From the NCBI RefSeq assembly GCF_000943545.1, contig NZ_JTHP01000021.1, positions 1-64,000 of the forward strand: DNA of 64,000 bases, given 5' to 3'. Both the position numbers and the translations under genes were made by a program. The stretch's first letter is position 1. The number at the start of each line of letters is the position of its first letter. The stretch is from Paenibacillus terrae (lineage in GTDB: Bacteria; Bacillota; Bacilli; Paenibacillales; Paenibacillaceae). The notes beneath the pieces are model-generated. The model made no database searches. It was not told where the DNA came from and worked only from the letters and a program-made list of their open reading frames with translations. Below are positions 60,583-64,000 of the stretch, piece by piece.

Positions 60583-62166
60583 ATGATAAGCAATCGTAAA
60601 AAGCGTTCATGGTCCATATGCACAGGGGTGATGCTGCTACTGGCAGTTATGGCTCTTGCGGGATGCTCCACAACTAATAAGACGGCGGACAGCTCCGACA
60701 AGGGCGAAAACACATCCGCACAACAGTCCACAACGGACAAAAAGCTGGTGATGGCGTATACGTGGAAGCCGTCAGGCGTTGACCCGCATGGCGATAATAG
60801 CTGGGATGTTATGCGGTCCGGCGCAGGCGAGACACTTGTCCGTTTGAATGAAAAGCTGGAGCCAGTGGCTTGGCTGGCCAAGGAATGGAAGCAGGACAGT
60901 CCCACGGTTTGGACGTTCAGCTTGCAGGATAAGGTCACTTTTCATGATGGAAAGAGTATGGACGCGGAAAGTGTGAAGGCTTCCCTGCTGCGCTCCATCG
61001 AGAAAAGCCATTTGGCAAAGGATTTGCTAGACGTTAAGTCGATTGATGTAATTGGGTCGCTGGCGTTGAAAATCACGACAAACCAGTCCAATTCAGCGCT
61101 GGTGTCCAATCTGGCTGATCCATCGACGATTGTGCTGGATGTAGCGTCCATGAAAGATGAGCAGAGCTACCCTGCGATGACAGGTGCTTTTAAAATTAAA
61201 GCGTTCAACAAGGATCAATCCTTGGTCGTAGAGCGTTATAACGAATATTGGGGCGAGAAGGCCCGGCTGGCTGAAGCAACGATGAAGTTCATTACGGACG
61301 GCAATTCACGCCTGTTGGCGCTGCAATCTGGCGAAGTAGATGTAGCGACTGATATTCCGGTGGATAACGCGGAGGTATTAAAAAAGAACGATAAGCTGCA
61401 AGTGCTGTCGGCTCCCTCTTTGCGCACTCATATGATCGTGTATAACATGGAGTCGCCTGTGTTCAAGGATGCCGCGAACCGCAAAGTAGTGGACAGCCTG
61501 ATACCACGTGCATCCATTGTGAGTGCGATCATGAGAGGCTATGGTACGGAGGCAAGCAGCCCATTCCCGAGCATTCTCCCCTTCGGCAAGGTGGAACGTA
61601 AAGCGCTGGACGGAACGGCGGAGCAGTTGTTGACGAAGGATGGTTGGCAAAAGGATGCCCAAGGTACATGGACCAAGCAGGGCAAGCCGTTCGAGGTTAC
61701 GTTGCTGACCTTCCCTCAGCGTCCAGAGCTTTCGGTCATGGCTGAGGTGATTCAGAGCCAACTGCTGAAAGAAGGCATCCAGGTGAAGATCCGCAAGGTG
61801 GAAAATATCGACGAGGCGCTAACCAAAAACGATTGGGATTTTGCCATGTACAGTATGCTGACTGCCCATACGGGGGAGCCGCAATATTTTATGGACATGT
61901 TTTATTCCTCTAAAAGCGAGGCCAATGTAAGCCGTTATGGTTCCAAACCGCTGGAGAACCTTCTTGGCAGCTTGAAGCTGGCGAAGGATACAGCACAGCG
62001 TAATGCCGTGACATTGCAAGCGCTGGATATCATTAATACCGATTTGCCGCAGTCGTTTATTGTTCACCCTGATAATGTATTTGGGGTGAAAAAAGGGGTA
62101 GAGGGCTTTACACCGCATCCGATTGAGTATTACTACATTACGGCGCAATCCGATATTGCGGAATAA
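60583..62166 (+). CDS. Substrate-binding lipoprotein of a Nik/Opp-type ABC importer (B12-regulated)
   Basis: 527-residue SBP_bac_5 family protein. Lipobox LAGC gives Cys30 for lipid anchoring, then a Ser/Thr linker. The domain opens with AYTWKPSGVDPHGDNSWDVM and continues GETLVRLNEKLEPVAWLAKEW, closer to NikA/CntA metal-binding proteins than to OppA. Ligand residues of NikA (Arg/His set) cannot be aligned securely by eye. Under a cobalamin riboswitch the cargo is probably cobalt (free or chelated) or nickel; peptides are less likely. AGGGGG lies about ten bases before the ATG. First gene of the operon. Confidence 0.85.
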   Translation: MISNRKKRSWSICTGVMLLLAVMALAGCSTTNKTADSSDKGENTSAQQSTTDKKLVMAYTWKPSGVDPHGDNSWDVMRSGAGETLVRLNEKLEPVAWLAKEWKQDSPTVWTFSLQDKVTFHDGKSMDAESVKASLLRSIEKSHLAKDLLDVKSIDVIGSLALKITTNQSNSALVSNLADPSTIVLDVASMKDEQSYPAMTGAFKIKAFNKDQSLVVERYNEYWGEKARLAEATMKFITDGNSRLLALQSGEVDVATDIPVDNAEVLKKNDKLQVLSAPSLRTHMIVYNMESPVFKDAANRKVVDSLIPRASIVSAIMRGYGTEASSPFPSILPFGKVERKALDGTAEQLLTKDGWQKDAQGTWTKQGKPFEVTLLTFPQRPELSVMAEVIQSQLLKEGIQVKIRKVENIDEALTKNDWDFAMYSMLTAHTGEPQYFMDMFYSSKSEANVSRYGSKPLENLLGSLKLAKDTAQRNAVTLQALDIINTDLPQSFIVHPDNVFGVKKGVEGFTPHPIEYYYITAQSDIAE

Positions 62167-62181
62167 CGGGCTGCGTACCCT

Positions 62182-63111
62182 ATGATTCGTTTTATTCTGG
62201 AACGTGTGGCGCAGCTTGTCATCATTGTGTTCGTTGTATCCACGCTGACGTTTGTGTTGATGAGGCTGGCTCCCGGCGACCCTGCTACCATTCTGCTCAC
62301 CGCGCATAATGTGCCTGCCTCTGAGGAGGCGTTGACGGCGCTGCGGAAGGAGCTGGGCTTGAGCGAGCCGCTTCATATTCAGTATGTAAACTGGCTGCGT
62401 GATGTGTTCACAGGGCATTGGGGCACCTCCTATGTATCCAAGGAGTCGGTGCTAACCGAGCTGTGGAACAGACTGCCCGCTACCGTGGAGCTGGCCTCGG
62501 CGGGCTTTGCCGTCATGACGTTGCTGACTCTTGGGATGGGGCTGGCTGCCTCGGTAAAATCCAGCGGTTGGCTGGATCGTCTGGGAAGGCTGTTTGCACT
62601 GCTCGGATCGTCCATCCCCTCTTTTTGGCTTGGCTTTCTGCTGATTTACCTGTTCTCGGTCCGTTTGGGCTGGCTCCCGTCCATGGGTCGGGAAGATTGG
62701 ACTCATTTGGTACTGCCAGCGCTGACCCTTGGGGCAGGTTTGGGGGCTGTGCAAGCCCGTGTACTGCGTGCCCAAATGCTGGAGCTGGGTGACCGGAATT
62801 TTGTGAAGGCGGCGAAGGCCCGAGGCTTTTCCCGCACGCATATTCTGTTTTTTGAGATATTCAGGCATGCGATTTTGCCGATCATCACGCTGTTAGGCAC
62901 GAATCTGTCATTTATGCTGGCGGGTAATGTCATTGTAGAGACGATTTTTTCATGGCCGGGTTTGGGCAAGTATTTTATAGATGCGATTACGCAGCGGGAT
63001 TATCCGGTGATCCAGGGGTATGTCATTTTTGCTGCATTTTTAATCGTAGGTGTTCAGTGTTTGGTAGATGTGGTCCAGGCGGCTGTAGATCCAAGGTTGC
63101 GTTTGCGTTAG
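62182..63111 (+). CDS. ABC importer permease, NikB/OppB type
   Basis: 309 residues with six membrane helices of the BPD_transp_1 family. N-terminal RFILERVAQLVIIVFVVSTL and PGDPATILL are family hallmarks. The ATPase-contacting EAA loop is AARGFSRTHI-like (KAARGFSRTHILFFEIFRHA, residues ~210-230). It pairs with the next gene as permease heterodimer. It is 15 bases downstream of the binding-protein gene. Confidence 0.9.
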   Translation: MIRFILERVAQLVIIVFVVSTLTFVLMRLAPGDPATILLTAHNVPASEEALTALRKELGLSEPLHIQYVNWLRDVFTGHWGTSYVSKESVLTELWNRLPATVELASAGFAVMTLLTLGMGLAASVKSSGWLDRLGRLFALLGSSIPSFWLGFLLIYLFSVRLGWLPSMGREDWTHLVLPALTLGAGLGAVQARVLRAQMLELGDRNFVKAAKARGFSRTHILFFEIFRHAILPIITLLGTNLSFMLAGNVIVETIFSWPGLGKYFIDAITQRDYPVIQGYVIFAAFLIVGVQCLVDVVQAAVDPRLRLR

Positions 63112-63126
63112 GGGAGGAAGTTGAAA

Positions 63127-63942
63127 ATGAAAAACATGCGGCTGTCCTTCAAAGGGAGCTTACTGACAGGAGGAGTGCTGCTGGGCCTGATCGTGCTGCT
63201 CGGGGTACTGGCTCCATGGGTTGCTCCTCATGATCCTCTTGATGTGGACCTTCTGAACCGTTTGGCACCACCTAGTCGGAAATATCCATTTGGTACGGAT
63301 CATCTGGGTCGGGATGTACTGTCGCGCCTGATTTACGGGATTCGGACCAGCGTACTGATTGCTTGTGCGATTACAGTGACCACCTTGTGTATCAGTTTGC
63401 CGATAGGCTTGCTCATTGGCTATGTACGCGGGCGTATGGACCAGTTAGTCATGCGGGTCATTGACGGCGTGCTGGCTTTTCCCGATATCATTTTGACGGT
63501 GGCGATTGTGGGTATCTTGGGTCCGGGCTTTGTAAACATGACCTTAGCGATTATTGCGGTACGGTGGGCGGGATATGTTCGGTATATTCGCACCCTTGTT
63601 CAAAAGGCCTGTCAGGAGGACTATGTCCGATATGCCCGTTTATCCGGTAATTCACATGTGCGCGTACTAAGAAGCTATGTATTGCCGCAGGTGCTGCCAC
63701 AGCTGCTTGTGTACGCGGTCTGGGACATCGGGCGAGTGGTGCTTATGGTTGCCGGACTTTCCTTTCTGGGGCTTGGCGTACAGCCGCCTAAGCCGGAATG
63801 GGGCGTGATGCTGCATGATGCGACGTCGTATTTTCAGGTGGCGCCGCATGTCATGATTTTTCCGGGCTTGGCGATTATGCTGTTTGTGCTTGCTTGCCAG
63901 CTTCTGGGAGACCGATTCTCGGAAAAGGGGGCGGCAGAATGA
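63127..63942 (+). CDS. ABC importer permease, NikC/OppC type
   Basis: 271 residues. N-terminal helix (LLTGGVLLGLIVLLGVLAPW), then APHDPLDVDLLNRLAPPS and the GTDHLGRDVLSRLIYG motif characteristic of OppC/NikC, five further helices and an EAA loop near YVRYARLSGNSHVRVLRS. I place the start at the ATG at 63127 (GGGAGG about ten bases upstream); a TTG two codons earlier is possible. The stop overlaps the next gene (ATGA). Confidence 0.9.
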   Translation: MKNMRLSFKGSLLTGGVLLGLIVLLGVLAPWVAPHDPLDVDLLNRLAPPSRKYPFGTDHLGRDVLSRLIYGIRTSVLIACAITVTTLCISLPIGLLIGYVRGRMDQLVMRVIDGVLAFPDIILTVAIVGILGPGFVNMTLAIIAVRWAGYVRYIRTLVQKACQEDYVRYARLSGNSHVRVLRSYVLPQVLPQLLVYAVWDIGRVVLMVAGLSFLGLGVQPPKPEWGVMLHDATSYFQVAPHVMIFPGLAIMLFVLACQLLGDRFSEKGAAE

Positions 63943-64000
63943 AGGATGGGACAGGACAGATGAAAGGAAAGATGGCAGGGCGCAAGCCAATGTTGCACGT
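63939..64000 (+). CDS. Start of the next importer gene (probably ATPase), cut by the window end
   Basis: An ATG overlapping the permease stop begins MKDGTGQMKGKMAGRKPMLH and runs off the window. Position and coupling suggest the NikD/OppD-type ATPase, but no ATPase motif is reached. Confidence 0.6.
   Translation, partial: MKDGTGQMKGKMAGRKPMLH

Overview
The window reads as a chromosomal segment of a low-to-moderate G+C, spore-forming, rhizosphere-type Firmicute, most likely a Paenibacillus of the P. polymyxa group. Supporting signs are an RRNPP receptor with an overlapping pro-peptide gene (a system described as abundant in Paenibacillaceae), AbrB-type regulators, Spo0E-like and YheC/D-like spore-associated families, strong AGGAGG ribosome sites, frequent GTG/TTG starts, and T-tailed intrinsic terminators after most transcription units. 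No rRNA, tRNA, CRISPR array or intact insertion sequence was seen.

Layout. 1-4.6 kb: a Bce-type peptide sensing/detoxification module (response regulator, intramembrane-sensing kinase, ABC ATPase, FtsX-like permease) on the minus strand. 4.7-11.4 kb: single genes, namely an HD phosphohydrolase, a secreted seven-repeat RCC1 propeller, a lipoprotein, a NAGPA-domain protein, an aldo/keto reductase behind a MerR-type promoter, an acetate transporter and a secreted beta-helix protein. 11.9-16.6 kb: a five-gene operon in which the 2-aminoethylphosphonate pathway (PEP mutase, phosphonopyruvate decarboxylase, aminotransferase) is bracketed by two YheC/D-like ATP-grasp proteins. A third copy lies at 21.5 kb. 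16.7-21.3 kb: GIY-YIG protein, WYL regulator with DinB protein, a TetR-SDR-Crp operon, and a glutathione peroxidase gene broken by an in-frame TAG.

22.6-33.2 kb is the accessory part: a TerA/TerD-like protein, an IS3 orfA scrap, a family of small secreted proteins that has duplicated, recombined and decayed (including one chimeric gene), two families of direct repeats, a frameshifted Spo0E-like gene, remnants of RRNPP receptors, one intact RRNPP receptor plus pro-peptide pair, and three AbrB-like regulators carrying zinc-ribbon motifs.

33.3-46.2 kb: AraC/GyrI regulator, RlmN-like rRNA methyltransferase, a detached pyrK-pyrD pair, a CitS/T-like two-component system next to a D-2-hydroxyacid dehydrogenase and an AEC carrier, homocysteine methyltransferase, and a large DUF2157/DUF4401/GDYXXLXY membrane protein. 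46.3-57.0 kb is a rhamnose/glycoside catabolic region: two AraC regulators, a PTS IIBCA permease, a GH106-like putative alpha-L-rhamnosidase and rhaBAD. 57.4-59.7 kb: guanine riboswitch with xpt-pbuX. 60.1-64 kb: cobalamin riboswitch followed by a Nik/Opp-type ABC importer that runs off the window.

Candidates for an undescribed system are the ATP-grasp/aminoethylphosphonate operon, the AbrB-zinc-ribbon-HTH tandem next to the quorum-sensing pair, and the B12-controlled Nik/Opp importer.
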